From the NCBI GenBank assembly GCA_947629335.1, contig CANRDI010000001.1, forward strand, positions 124,001 to 188,000: a DNA stretch of 64,000 nucleotides, given 5' to 3'. Under the pieces are notes generated by a model. It saw nothing but the letters and a program-made list of their open reading frames with translations. It had not been told where the DNA came from and ran no database searches. The position numbers and the translations under genes were made by a program. Source of the DNA: an uncultured Clostridia bacterium. GTDB lineage: Bacteria; Bacillota; Clostridia; Oscillospirales; Ruminococcaceae. Position 1 is the stretch's first letter. Each line of letters opens with the position of its first letter. Below, in pieces: positions 42,816 to 52,848 of the stretch.

Positions 42816-43370
42816 ATGAAAGAAGTTATAGCAAACACAAAGGACAGAATGGAAAAATGTATTACTGCTCTATCGAATGAGCTTGCGTCGATAAGGGCAG
42901 GGAGAGCTAATCCTGCTGTTCTTGACAGGATAACGGTAGAGTATTACGGAACGCCTACGCCGATAAATCAAATGGCTTCTATTTCGGTTGCAGAAGCAAG
43001 GATCTTAGTTGTTACTCCATATGATAAATCACAGCTCAAGCCTATTGAAAAGGCAATTCAGGCAAGTGAACTCGGTATAAATCCCACAAATGACGGGTCT
43101 GTTTTGAGAATTGTTTTCCCGCAGCTTACGGAAGAGCGCCGCAAGGAGCTTTGTAAGACAGTAAGCAAGACCTGCGAGGAAAGCAAGGTCGCTGTAAGAA
43201 ACGTTCGCCGCGACGGAATGGATAAGATAAAGGCGAAGAAAAAAGCAAACGAAATAACCGAGGACGACGTAAAAGAAGCGGAGAAGGATATTCAGAAACT
43301 TACCGATAAATATATTGAGAAGATCGACAAGATCGGTGAAGAAAAAGATAAGGAAATTATGTCTATCTGA
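42816..43370 (+). CDS. frr: Ribosome recycling factor
   Basis: 184 residues from the ATG at 42816, which AGGAGG precedes by six bases; the ATG at 42810 overlaps that site. LASIRAGRANPAVLDRITVEYYGT and NDGSVLRIVFPQLTEERR are Frr signatures. It splits post-termination ribosomes with EF-G. Its stop overlaps the uppS start (TGATG). Confidence 0.96.
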   Translation: MKEVIANTKDRMEKCITALSNELASIRAGRANPAVLDRITVEYYGTPTPINQMASISVAEARILVVTPYDKSQLKPIEKAIQASELGINPTNDGSVLRIVFPQLTEERRKELCKTVSKTCEESKVAVRNVRRDGMDKIKAKKKANEITEDDVKEAEKDIQKLTDKYIEKIDKIGEEKDKEIMSI

Positions 43371-44074
43371 TGGAAGAAAATCAAATCCCCGCTCATATCG
43401 GTTTTATTATGGACGGAAACGGCAGGTGGGCGAAAAAACGCGGAATGCCGCGTAATTTCGGTCACAGCAAAGGCGCGGAGGTCTTTAAGAAAACGGTAAA
43501 CTGGTGTAAAGAGCTTGGCGTTAAGTGTGCGACATTCTATGCCTTTTCCACAGAAAACTGGAGGCGTCCCGCAGACGAGATCGAAGGAATAATGAATTTG
43601 CTCAGACGGTATATAAAAGATCTCCGAGCGATGACGAAGGAAAATACTCGAATAATCATTCTCGGAGATATTTCTCAGCTTTCCGAGGATATAAGACTTG
43701 AACTGAGCGATATAATGGAGCGCACAAAAGAAAACGACGGATTTATTGTAGGGATCGCGCTGAATTACGGCGGGCGCGGCGAAATAACGCGTGCGGCAAG
43801 GATACTTGCCGATAAGGCGGCAAGATCTGAGATTGCTCCCGAAGATATTTCCGAAAATTCTATAGAAAAATTATTATATACTGCCGAGATGCCGCCGCTT
43901 GATCTTGTCATTCGTCCGAGCGGTGAACAGCGGCTTTCAAATTTTCTTATCTGGCAGGCGGCTTATGCGGAATTTGTCTTTATGGACGTTCTGTGGCCCG
44001 ACTTTAGCAAAAACGATCTTATATCCGCTATTTCAGAGTTCTCTCAGAGAAGCCGAAGATTTGGCGGAATTTAG
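43370..44074 (+). CDS. uppS: Isoprenyl (undecaprenyl) diphosphate synthase
   Basis: 234 residues. HIGFIMDGNGRWAKKRG (catalytic Asp15), FYAFSTENWRRP and LVIRPSGEQRLSNFLIWQ are cis-prenyltransferase motifs. The family uses SGxxR near the end. The product, undecaprenyl diphosphate, is the lipid carrier for wall polymers. The gene overlaps frr and is 24 bp upstream of cdsA, the classic order. Confidence 0.95.
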   Translation: MEENQIPAHIGFIMDGNGRWAKKRGMPRNFGHSKGAEVFKKTVNWCKELGVKCATFYAFSTENWRRPADEIEGIMNLLRRYIKDLRAMTKENTRIIILGDISQLSEDIRLELSDIMERTKENDGFIVGIALNYGGRGEITRAARILADKAARSEIAPEDISENSIEKLLYTAEMPPLDLVIRPSGEQRLSNFLIWQAAYAEFVFMDVLWPDFSKNDLISAISEFSQRSRRFGGI

Positions 44075-44098
44075 TAAATTTATCCGAAAGGCTTTCTA

Positions 44099-44932
44099 AT
44101 GGTTACGAGAATTGTTTCCGCTGTTGTAGGAATAATCGTCGGCGTTAGTATCCTGATTATTGACAACATCTATCTTTATATCGCGGTAATATCTTTTTTT
44201 TCCGCCGTGGGGACTTATGAGCTTATAAGCGCGGTAAAATGCAGCAGGCATAAGTTATTGTCATGGTATTGCATTATTTGCTCGGCTTTAATTCCGGCTG
44301 CGGTCTGTATAGACTTTTTTGCTCCGTACAGAATGCCGGCGCTTTTTGCATATGTGATAGTGCTTCTCATAATGATGATGGCAAATCACAAGTCTGTAAA
44401 ACTTCTTGAAGCGGCGGCGTGCGGCGGAGCGGGAATATTTATTCCTATGTCGCTGAGCGGTATTATTCTGATACGCTATTCTTTTGAGAGCCGGTCCGTC
44501 GGCGTCTTTATGATAGTTTTTATGCTTTTCAGCGCATGGTTCGGCGACGGAGGAGCATATTTTGTCGGAACATTTCTCGGAAAACATAAGCTCTGCCCCG
44601 AAATAAGTCCGAAGAAAACTGTCGAAGGTCTTATAGGAGGACTTGTGACGGTGGGTATTGTTGTAACAGTCCAGTGTTTAGTATATAATCTGCTGATACA
44701 GCATGATGTCACAATGAATTATGCGGTACTTATACCTGTAGCTATAGTCGGTTCGGGTATCGGTGTTTTGGGAGATCTGACTGCTTCTGTTATTAAACGT
44801 CAATATGAAATAAAAGATTTCGGAAACCTTATGCCGGGGCATGGCGGCGTTCTCGACCGTTTCGACAGCGTTTTGTTTACAGTTCCGTTTATGTATATCG
44901 TTTTCAGCTTCTTTTCACCGATAATGCAGTAA
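44099..44932 (+). CDS. cdsA: Phosphatidate cytidylyltransferase
   Basis: 277 residues with about eight membrane helices. The signature SPKKTVEGLIGG then KDFGNLMPGHGGVLDRFDS marks CdsA, which makes CDP-diacylglycerol for phospholipids. It follows uppS by 24 bp. A hairpin follows its stop. Confidence 0.94.
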   Translation: MVTRIVSAVVGIIVGVSILIIDNIYLYIAVISFFSAVGTYELISAVKCSRHKLLSWYCIICSALIPAAVCIDFFAPYRMPALFAYVIVLLIMMMANHKSVKLLEAAACGGAGIFIPMSLSGIILIRYSFESRSVGVFMIVFMLFSAWFGDGGAYFVGTFLGKHKLCPEISPKKTVEGLIGGLVTVGIVVTVQCLVYNLLIQHDVTMNYAVLIPVAIVGSGIGVLGDLTASVIKRQYEIKDFGNLMPGHGGVLDRFDSVLFTVPFMYIVFSFFSPIMQ

Positions 44933-44945
44933 AAATTTCTTCTGA

Positions 44946-44968
44946 GGGAGAAAACAAGGTTTTCTCCC
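44946..44968 (+). terminator. Weak terminator hairpin between cdsA and dxr
   Basis: A perfect 10-bp stem GGGAGAAAAC/GTTTTCTCCC with an AAG loop is followed by a T-rich rather than solid T stretch, so read-through into dxr is likely. Confidence 0.5.
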
Positions 44969-45023
44969 TATTGATTATTTATTATTGAAAAAACAAATAT
45001 TTTCGCGGAAAATGGAGTATGAT

Positions 45024-46172
45024 ATGGAAATTGTTTTGCTTGGCTCGACAGGCTCGATAGGAACGCAGACATTAGACGTGTGCCGCAAACATAATATAAA
45101 GGTGAAAGCATTATCCGCAAATTGCAGCGTCGAGCTGCTTGAAAATCAGGCGCGAGAATTTTTGCCTGAATATATTACCGTTTCTGATGAAAAATATTAC
45201 AGTGATATAAAGACGCGTTTAGCAGATACAAGCATAAAAATTCTTTGCAAAGAAGAGTCTGTTTGCGAGCTTGCCGCGCTTAAATGCGACAGAGTAGTAA
45301 ATTCTGTTGTAGGATTTGCGGGACTTTTGCCTACATTAACAGCATTTAAGGCAGGAAACAGCGTTGCTCTTGCAAACAAAGAAACGCTTGTGGCGGGCGG
45401 AGAGATCGTGATGAGATCTCTGAAAGAAAACAAAACGAGCCTTCTGCTTATAGACAGCGAACACTCGGCAATTTTCCAGTGCCTTATGGGAGCAGGAGAA
45501 AATAAGTTCTCGAAAATCATTCTCACCGCGTCGGGCGGACCGTTTTTCGGAAAAACCGCAGATGAACTGAAAAATGTCACAAAGGCACAGGCTCTTAACC
45601 ACCCAAACTGGAAAATGGGCGCAAAAATAACTGTTGACAGCGCGACGATGATGAATAAAGGTCTGGAGTTTATTGAGGCTGTACAATATTTCGGCGCGTC
45701 TCCCGAACAGGTCGAGATAGTTATTCACCGTCAGAGCATAGTTCATTCGGCAGTAGAGTTTGAGGACGGAGCAATAATAGCACAGCTCGGAACAGCGGAT
45801 ATGCGTATTCCGATACAGCTTGCGCTTACTTATCCAAAAAGGCTCGTATGTCCTGCGAAAAAACTTTCGCTCACCGAAGTAGGAACGCTTACATTTGAAA
45901 AGCCCGACGAGGATACGTTTACTTGTCTTAAAGCCGCGAAAAAGGCGATAAAAATGGGCGGAAACGCTCCGTGTATTATAAACTGCGCGAATGAGGCGGC
46001 GGTTTCGCTGTTTCTGAATGACAGGATAAGATTTTCCGACATAGGAGAAGCTGTAAATAAAGCGCTTTCCGATGTTGAATATAAGAAAGATCCGTCGCTT
46101 GAGGATATTTTAAATACCAAAATTGCTGCGGAAAATTATGTGTATGAAATGTTTAAACAGGGGGAAATATGA
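45024..46172 (+). CDS. dxr: 1-deoxy-D-xylulose 5-phosphate reductoisomerase
   Basis: 382 residues from the ATG at 45024, after TGGAG; the longer reading at 44985 has no site. NADPH-binding LLGSTGSIGTQTL, the SVVGFAGL and ANKETLVAGG blocks, LLIDSEHSAIFQCL and KMGAKITVDSATMMNKGLE are diagnostic. It is the second step of the MEP isoprenoid path; ispG from the same path is two genes on. It overlaps rseP by four bases. Confidence 0.95.
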   Translation: MEIVLLGSTGSIGTQTLDVCRKHNIKVKALSANCSVELLENQAREFLPEYITVSDEKYYSDIKTRLADTSIKILCKEESVCELAALKCDRVVNSVVGFAGLLPTLTAFKAGNSVALANKETLVAGGEIVMRSLKENKTSLLLIDSEHSAIFQCLMGAGENKFSKIILTASGGPFFGKTADELKNVTKAQALNHPNWKMGAKITVDSATMMNKGLEFIEAVQYFGASPEQVEIVIHRQSIVHSAVEFEDGAIIAQLGTADMRIPIQLALTYPKRLVCPAKKLSLTEVGTLTFEKPDEDTFTCLKAAKKAIKMGGNAPCIINCANEAAVSLFLNDRIRFSDIGEAVNKALSDVEYKKDPSLEDILNTKIAAENYVYEMFKQGEI

Positions 46173-47242
46173 CCGTAGTTTCAATTGTTGTCACTATTAT
46201 AGTTTTTTGCGTTATTATATTGCTTCATGAATTCGGGCATTTTATTGCGGCAAAGGCGTGCGGGATATATGTAAAAGAGTTTGCCTTGGGAATGGGTCCC
46301 GCGATATTCAGAAAAAAGGGCAAAGAAACAGAATATGTTATTCGCGCGTTTCCCGTGGGAGGTTTTTGCTCGTTTGAAGACGACTTTGACGACAGCTTGT
46401 CTGCTCCTTCAAATCCACGCGCATTCAACAGAAGACCCGTCTGGCAGAGAATGATAGTCGTTATTGCAGGACCGCTTATGAACCTTATTTTGGGGTTTAT
46501 TGTCGTGGTTTCAGCGCTTTGCATTTCCGAGGCAATGGCGTCAACGACTATAGCGGAGTTCCGCGAGCAGAGCGTAAGCAGCGATACTCTTATGGTAAAT
46601 GATGAGATTTTGAGCATTGACGGACTTCCTATCTATTCTGCCACCGATATTTCATATAAACTCCAGAACAGCGACCGAAAAAATGCTGAGGGAAATCTTA
46701 TATACGATATTGTCGTAAAAAGAAACGGCGAGAAAATTACTCTCAAAGATGTTGAGTTTATGACTTTAACAAACAGCGACGGCTCGACAGGAGTATATTT
46801 TGATTTTTATGTATATCGCCTTGAAAAGAATTTCGTAAATATTATCACACAGGGCTTTAAGGAAAGCCTGTCGACCGCGAGGATCATAATTCTGTCGTTT
46901 TTAGATATGATAACGGGAAAATACGGGCTTAACGACCTTTCAGGACCGATAGGCGTTGGCTCTGTCATAACCGAAACCGTTTCAAATCCGCAATTCAGCA
47001 TAACCGACCTTTTAAGCATTATTTCGCTTATTTCGATAAATGTCGGCATTTTCAATCTTATTCCGATACCCGCGCTTGACGGATGCCGTTTGATCTTTCT
47101 TTTGATAGAACTTATCATACGAAAACCATTGAAGCCGCAGGTCGAGGGCGCTGTAAATTTAGTGGGAATGGCGGTCTTAATGCTGCTGATGGTTGTTGTC
47201 ACATTTAATGACATAACGAAGTTGTTTACGGGAGGATTTTAG
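46169..47242 (+). CDS. rseP: RseP/RasP-type site-2 membrane metalloprotease
   Basis: 357 residues. HEFGH (His20, Glu21, His24) is the zinc site; a PDZ domain is at about residues 130-200 (VNDEILSIDGLPIYS), and NLIPIPALDGCRL is the third-ligand motif. RseP cleaves membrane-bound anti-sigma factors and leader peptides. It is in its usual place between dxr and ispG and overlaps both neighbours. Confidence 0.94.
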   Translation: MTVVSIVVTIIVFCVIILLHEFGHFIAAKACGIYVKEFALGMGPAIFRKKGKETEYVIRAFPVGGFCSFEDDFDDSLSAPSNPRAFNRRPVWQRMIVVIAGPLMNLILGFIVVVSALCISEAMASTTIAEFREQSVSSDTLMVNDEILSIDGLPIYSATDISYKLQNSDRKNAEGNLIYDIVVKRNGEKITLKDVEFMTLTNSDGSTGVYFDFYVYRLEKNFVNIITQGFKESLSTARIIILSFLDMITGKYGLNDLSGPIGVGSVITETVSNPQFSITDLLSIISLISINVGIFNLIPIPALDGCRLIFLLIELIIRKPLKPQVEGAVNLVGMAVLMLLMVVVTFNDITKLFTGGF

Positions 47243-48271
47243 TTGAAAAAAGTCAAGGTCGGAAATATTACGCTCGGCGACGGAAATATTTATGTCCAGT
47301 CTATGCTGAACGTTCCCGCCGACGATATTGAAAACAGCATAAAACAAGCGGCGGAGCTTGAAAAGGCAGGCTGTGAGATAATCCGTGCGGCTGTGCCGAA
47401 AATTGAAAATGCAAAACTTATTGCCGCGTTAAAAAACGCAGTAAGTGCGCCGATAGTAGCGGATATTCATTTCGATTATAAGATAGCGCTCGCGTGTGTT
47501 GACGCGGGAGTTGACAAGATACGCATAAATCCGGGAAATATAGGCTCTCTTGACAGGGTGAAGGCTGTCGCGGACGCTTGCAGAGCTAAGAATATTCCCA
47601 TAAGAATAGGCGTAAATTCGGGTTCTCTCGAAAAGGGCTTGCTCGAAAAATACGGAAGTCCGACGCCGGAAGCGCTTGTGGAAAGTGCATTAAATCATGC
47701 GAAACTGCTTAATAAATTCGATTTTGACGATATTGTTATCAGCATAAAATCTTCTGACGTAAGGCTTATGATAAGCGCCTACAGGCTTCTTGCTGAGAAA
47801 ACCGACTACCCTCTTCATCTGGGAGTGACCGAAGCGGGAACAGAAAGAATGGGACTGATAAAATCAGCCGTAGGGATAGGCTCGCTTTTATGCGACGGCA
47901 TAGGAGCTACTATCCGCGTATCTCTTACGGCAGATCCCGTAAAAGAAGTTTATGCGGCAAAGGATATACTTAAAGCCTGCGGTATGGGAAAGGGAGCGGA
48001 GATAGTTTCCTGTCCGACCTGCGGGAGAACAAAAATCGACCTCATTTCTCTGGCAAATCGGGTCGAAGAAATGCTTAAAACCGTGGACAAGCCGATAAAG
48101 GTCGCAGTAATGGGCTGCGCGGTGAACGGTCCGGGAGAAGCGCGCGAGGCAGACGTAGGAATTGCGGGAGGAAACGGCGAGGGTCTTATTTTCAGAAAAG
48201 GCGAAGTCGTGCGAAAAGTCTCGGAGGACAGATTGTTGGAAGAGCTGAAAAAAGAAATTGATAAACTGTAA
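47243..48271 (+). CDS. ispG: Flavodoxin-dependent HMBPP synthase
   Basis: 342 residues beginning at a TTG codon that GGAGG precedes by six bases; the TTG is the best start. VGNITLGDGNIYVQSML, ADIHFDYKIAL and the C-terminal iron-sulfur cysteines (CPTCGRTKIDL, then GCAVNGPGEA) are diagnostic of IspG, which makes HMBPP with a [4Fe-4S] cluster. It follows rseP directly and is 12 bp before polC. Confidence 0.94.
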   Translation: MKKVKVGNITLGDGNIYVQSMLNVPADDIENSIKQAAELEKAGCEIIRAAVPKIENAKLIAALKNAVSAPIVADIHFDYKIALACVDAGVDKIRINPGNIGSLDRVKAVADACRAKNIPIRIGVNSGSLEKGLLEKYGSPTPEALVESALNHAKLLNKFDFDDIVISIKSSDVRLMISAYRLLAEKTDYPLHLGVTEAGTERMGLIKSAVGIGSLLCDGIGATIRVSLTADPVKEVYAAKDILKACGMGKGAEIVSCPTCGRTKIDLISLANRVEEMLKTVDKPIKVAVMGCAVNGPGEAREADVGIAGGNGEGLIFRKGEVVRKVSEDRLLEELKKEIDKL

Positions 48272-48283
48272 AGGAAGATAAAA

Positions 48284-51200
48284 ATGGCAAAGCTTTTGGA
48301 ACTTGTCGATAATGTAAAACTGCCCGAAAATATAAGCAGTGGAACTGTGCTTAAAATTGCCTGCAACAAGGAGAAAACAGATTTAAAGATAAACCTTGCT
48401 CTTGACGCGCTTGTTCCGATGTCAGAGCTTATTTCCGCGTCTGAAATTATTTCCTCGGCAATAAATGCGGAGGTTATGATCTATCCGAAATATCATGAAA
48501 GTATGTTTACAGTTGATTATATATATGAAATAATTGAGCTTTTAAAGCGGAAAATGATCTCCGTAAACGGATATTTCGACAATGCGGAGATAAATGACGA
48601 CGGTTCTACCTATGAGATAACGCTTAAAAACGGCGGAAAAAAAGTGCTTATGGGGCTTGGGATAGAAAATAAGATACAGAATTATATCCGCGGTTTTTTT
48701 GATAAGCAGATAAAGGTCGTTTTGTCGTCGGAAAACGAACTTGACGTAGACGAGTATATAAAACAAGAAAACAGCGCCCCTACAGAACAAATACCTATAG
48801 TAGCCGTAAAGGAAAAGCAGAAAGAAAAAAAAGGTTTTAGAAGCGGTTATTCAAGAAAACCTCAGTTTTTAGAAGAACCGCTCGAAATAGAGCTTCCGTT
48901 TAAACACGAAAAATTTGAAAGTAAAGCAAAACTTTTATACGGAAAAGAAAATTTCAGTTTTCCCGATAAAATGTCCGAAAATTTTTCCGAGGCGGACGAA
49001 ACTACTTTGTGGGGAACGATTTTCAAAATATCCGATGAAAAAACCTCTCGTGACGGACAAACCTTTATTTTTTCCGTCTGCTTTTCGGATAAAACTTCTT
49101 CGGCAATTTTAAAAATTGTCACGGGTATCGAAAATAAGGATATTATCACATCAAATCTTTCTGTCGGGAAAACTATCATTTCCACGGGAAAATTCGAGCA
49201 GGATAATTTTACGCATAAAATAAATTTTCGCCCAAATTCAATAGCGCTTATTAAGCCTCTCGGCAGAAAAGACAGCGCCGAGCAAAAGCGCGTTGAGCTT
49301 CATATGCACACAAAAATGTCCGATATGGACGCGGTTTCTTCCGCAGAAGAGCTGATAAAACAGGCAAACGAGTGGGGACATCCCGCTGTGGCAATAACTG
49401 ACCACGGAAATCTCCAGAGCTATCCTGAGGCAATGAATACCGTTGAGGCATTAAATTCAAAAGGCTCTGACATTAAAATGATCTACGGTATAGAAGCATA
49501 TTTCGTAAATGACGGAGAAGAGCTTGTAAAAGGCGTAGATAACTATTCGGCGGATGACGAGATAGTTGTATTTGATATTGAAACAACGGGTCTTTCCTCA
49601 AAAAACGACAGAATGACCGAGATAGGAGCTGTAAAACTTAAAAACCGCGAAATAGTTGAAGAATTTCAGACGTTTGTCGACCCTGAAATGTCAATTTCCG
49701 CGCCCATAACCGAGCTTACGGGAATAACCGACGCAATGGTCGAAAACGCTCCAAAAGAAAAAGACGCGCTCGAAGCATTTATGAAATTTGCAGGAAAGAG
49801 CGTACTTGTCGCGCATAACGCGCTTTTTGATACCTCGTTCATAAAAGAAGCGGCGGAGAGAAACGGCGTTGACTACAAATTTGACTTTATTGATACAATT
49901 CCGCTTTGTAAAGCAGCATTGCCTAACTTAAAAAAATATAAGCTCGATATTGTAGCAAAAGAATATAAGCTCGGCGATTTTAATCATCATCGTGCCATAG
50001 ACGACGCGAAAATGCTATGTCAGATATTTTTGAATTTGATAAAAGATGCCGAGAAGAACGGAAAACTTGAGAAGCTCGGCGATTTCAACAGGCTTTTCTC
50101 GACCGTAGATGTAAAAAAGCTCCCGACATATCATATGGTTATTCTTGTTAAAAACAAGATAGGTCTGAAAAATCTCTATAAGCTCGTTTCATATTCAAAC
50201 CTTAAATATTTCCATAAAAAGCCGAGAATACCGCTTTCAGAGCTTCAAAAACACCGCGAGGGACTTATTATAGGTTCTGCCTGCGAAGCAGGCGAGCTTT
50301 TCCGTGCAATTCTTGAAAACAAGCCGGAAGAAGAGATAGAAAAAATAGCTGCTGTATATGATTATTATGAGATACAGCCTATCTGCAACAACAGGTTCCT
50401 TGTCCGTGAGGGCAAAGTAAATGATGACGAGGAGCTTAAAAACCTGAACCGCAGAATTGTCGAGCTTGCACAAAAGCACGGAAAGCTTTGTGTGGCAACT
50501 TGCGACGTGCATTTCAAGGATAAAGAGGACGGAATATTCCGAAAAATACTTCAGGCAGGTCAAGGGTATAAGGACGCGGAAAATCAGGCTGACCTTTATT
50601 TCAGAACGACTGATGAAATGCTTAGAGAATTTGATTATCTCGGAGAGGAAAAGGCGTTTGAAGTCGTTGTTACAAATACAAATAAGATCGCCGATATGAT
50701 TGAAAGCGACATCAGACCTATCCCGAAGGGAACTTATACCCCGTCTATCGAAGGCGCAGAACAGGAGCTTCAAGATCTGTGCTGGAGCAGGGCAAACGCT
50801 TGGTTTAAAGAAGACGGAAAGGAACTTCCGGAGATAGTTGAAAATCGACTTAAACGAGAGCTTGAATCCATTATTAAATACGGATTTTCGGTTCTTTATA
50901 TGATAGCACAGAAGCTCGTAAAATACTCGGAGGACAACGGCTATCTTGTAGGTTCGAGAGGATCGGTCGGCTCATCGTTTGTTGCGATAATGGCGGGAAT
51001 TTCGGAGGTAAATCCGCTTGCGCCGCATTATCGCTGTCCGAAATGCCGTCATTCCGAGTTTATTACAGACGGCTCGGTCGGGTCGGGATTTGATTTGCCG
51101 CCTAAAAACTGTCCGAATTGCGGAATAGATATGATACGCGACGGACATGACATTCCTTTTGAAACATTTCTCGGTTTTAAGGGCGATAAAGCTCCCGATA

Positions 51201-52624
51201 TAGACCTTAATTTCTCAGGAGAAGTTCAGGGAAAGGTACATAGATATACCGAAGAACTTTTCGGTAAAGACCACGTTTTCAAAGCGGGAACTATCTCCGC
51301 CGTACAGGATAAAACCGCATACGGTTTTGTAAAGAAATACGCCGAAGAACGGGGATTAGATATAAACGACGCCGAGGTAGAAAGACTTGCGGTCGGCTGT
51401 ACCGGCGTAAAGAGAACGACTTCGCAGCACCCCGGAGGAATGGTCGTTGTACCCAATGATTACGAGGTTTACGACTTTACTCCCGTACAACACCCTGCTG
51501 ACAAGACCGAAAGCGATATGATAACGACGCATTTCGACTTCCACGCGCTTCACGATACGATTTTAAAGCTTGACGAGCTTGGACATGATGTGCCGACGCT
51601 TTATAAACATCTTGAAGATATGACGGGATTGAAGATAGCCGACGTTCCGACAACCGACCCCGATGTATACAAACTTTTTGTGTCTACCGAACCGCTTAAA
51701 CTTGTTGATGAAATAGGCGTGAGCTGCGGAACATTGGGCATTCCCGAATTTGGAACGGGTTTTGCTATGCAGATGCTTCAAGACGCCCAGCCGAAAAACT
51801 TTTCGGATTTATTGCAGATTTCGGGTCTTTCACATGGAACGGACGTATGGCTCGGAAACGCGCAAGATCTTATCAAAAACGGTACTTGTACTATTTCAAA
51901 CGTAATCGGAACGCGCGACAGCATTATGACTTATCTTATGCATAAAGGGCTTGAACCGTCAATGGCGTTTAATATTATGGAGATAACCCGAAAGGGAAAA
52001 GCTCAAAGCAAGTTTGACGATAAGATTTACAAAGCGTTTGCGGATAATAATGTCCCCGAATGGTATGTGGAGAGCTGTAAAAAGATAAAATATATGTTCC
52101 CGAAAGCTCATGCGGCGGCTTATGTGACCGCGGCGGTTAAACTCGGCTGGTTCAAGATACATAAACCCGCAGAGTTCTATGCTGCTACGCTTACGAAGCA
52201 CACAAACAATCTTGAACTCGAAACAATTCTCAAAGGAAAGAGTTCGGTAAAACAGAGAATACAGGAAATAAAATCTCTCCCAAAACCCTCGGCAAAAGAA
52301 GAAGATACTCTCGACGCGCTTATGCTCGTTTTAGAGATGCTTTCGAGGGGAATAGAGGTACTTCCTGTTGACGCAAGGAAATCAAATGCATTGACATACT
52401 CTATCGAGGACGGAAAGCTGAGAATGCCGTTTCTGGCAGTGGCAGGCTGCGGAGAAAACGCGGCAATAAAGCTTCGTGAAACAATTGATAAAGACGAGAA
52501 TGCCTGCATAGATGATATTCAGGCAACGAGCGGCGTAAACTCGACAGTTATTGAGAAGCTCAAAGATATGGGCGCATTCAACGGTTTTCAACAGTCTGCT
52601 CAGTTTACACTTTTTGATATGTAA
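48284..52624 (+). CDS. polC: DNA polymerase III alpha subunit, PolC type
   Basis: 1446 residues, the normal PolC length. An N-terminal region and an OB domain (LWGTIFKISDEKTSRDGQTF) are followed by a PHP domain (ELHMHTKMSDMDAV, AITDHGN), with an inserted proofreading exonuclease (VVFDIETTGLSS, HNALFDTSF, HHRAIDDAKML). The polymerase core includes GSRGSVGSSF and PDIDLNFSG (catalytic aspartates), and the zinc-finger cysteines CPKCRHSEF and CPNCGI lie before it. PolC is the main replicative polymerase of Firmicutes. The gene has no promoter of its own that I can see. Confidence 0.97.
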   Translation: MAKLLELVDNVKLPENISSGTVLKIACNKEKTDLKINLALDALVPMSELISASEIISSAINAEVMIYPKYHESMFTVDYIYEIIELLKRKMISVNGYFDNAEINDDGSTYEITLKNGGKKVLMGLGIENKIQNYIRGFFDKQIKVVLSSENELDVDEYIKQENSAPTEQIPIVAVKEKQKEKKGFRSGYSRKPQFLEEPLEIELPFKHEKFESKAKLLYGKENFSFPDKMSENFSEADETTLWGTIFKISDEKTSRDGQTFIFSVCFSDKTSSAILKIVTGIENKDIITSNLSVGKTIISTGKFEQDNFTHKINFRPNSIALIKPLGRKDSAEQKRVELHMHTKMSDMDAVSSAEELIKQANEWGHPAVAITDHGNLQSYPEAMNTVEALNSKGSDIKMIYGIEAYFVNDGEELVKGVDNYSADDEIVVFDIETTGLSSKNDRMTEIGAVKLKNREIVEEFQTFVDPEMSISAPITELTGITDAMVENAPKEKDALEAFMKFAGKSVLVAHNALFDTSFIKEAAERNGVDYKFDFIDTIPLCKAALPNLKKYKLDIVAKEYKLGDFNHHRAIDDAKMLCQIFLNLIKDAEKNGKLEKLGDFNRLFSTVDVKKLPTYHMVILVKNKIGLKNLYKLVSYSNLKYFHKKPRIPLSELQKHREGLIIGSACEAGELFRAILENKPEEEIEKIAAVYDYYEIQPICNNRFLVREGKVNDDEELKNLNRRIVELAQKHGKLCVATCDVHFKDKEDGIFRKILQAGQGYKDAENQADLYFRTTDEMLREFDYLGEEKAFEVVVTNTNKIADMIESDIRPIPKGTYTPSIEGAEQELQDLCWSRANAWFKEDGKELPEIVENRLKRELESIIKYGFSVLYMIAQKLVKYSEDNGYLVGSRGSVGSSFVAIMAGISEVNPLAPHYRCPKCRHSEFITDGSVGSGFDLPPKNCPNCGIDMIRDGHDIPFETFLGFKGDKAPDIDLNFSGEVQGKVHRYTEELFGKDHVFKAGTISAVQDKTAYGFVKKYAEERGLDINDAEVERLAVGCTGVKRTTSQHPGGMVVVPNDYEVYDFTPVQHPADKTESDMITTHFDFHALHDTILKLDELGHDVPTLYKHLEDMTGLKIADVPTTDPDVYKLFVSTEPLKLVDEIGVSCGTLGIPEFGTGFAMQMLQDAQPKNFSDLLQISGLSHGTDVWLGNAQDLIKNGTCTISNVIGTRDSIMTYLMHKGLEPSMAFNIMEITRKGKAQSKFDDKIYKAFADNNVPEWYVESCKKIKYMFPKAHAAAYVTAAVKLGWFKIHKPAEFYAATLTKHTNNLELETILKGKSSVKQRIQEIKSLPKPSAKEEDTLDALMLVLEMLSRGIEVLPVDARKSNALTYSIEDGKLRMPFLAVAGCGENAAIKLRETIDKDENACIDDIQATSGVNSTVIEKLKDMGAFNGFQQSAQFTLFDM

Positions 52625-52677
52625 TTTTCAACATTGTTGAAAAAATAAGTTGTTATTGCTGAAATTTTTCCGCGTTA

Positions 52678-52743
52678 TTGACAAATAAATGATGTTGTGT
52701 TATTATATTAGTGTGATATTATGCTGCCGTGTTAGCGCGCTAA
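52678..52743 (+). promoter_or_regulatory. Promoter and palindrome (candidate operator) of the histidine operon
   Basis: TTGACA (52678-52683), 17-bp spacer, TATTAT (52701-52706) fit sigma-A. The perfect 12-bp palindrome TTAGCGCGCTAA (52732-52743) sits about 20 bp past the expected start point, a good place for a repressor. CTGCCG near 52725 also pairs with CGGCAG near 52810 across the leader. A T-box was looked for and not found. Confidence 0.62.
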
Positions 52744-52848
52744 AGCATATTGGGCAATTGAGCAAAACAGAATAAAAATTTTTAAATGTTTTAGATTAAA
52801 TAATTGTCGGCAGCTCATTAGCTGATGAAATGAAAAGGAGCAGGAAAT

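Noticed and set aside
52707..52848. T-box or histidine leader peptide before hisZ
   Set aside because: No GGGTGG-type T-box core and no run of His codons was found in the leader.
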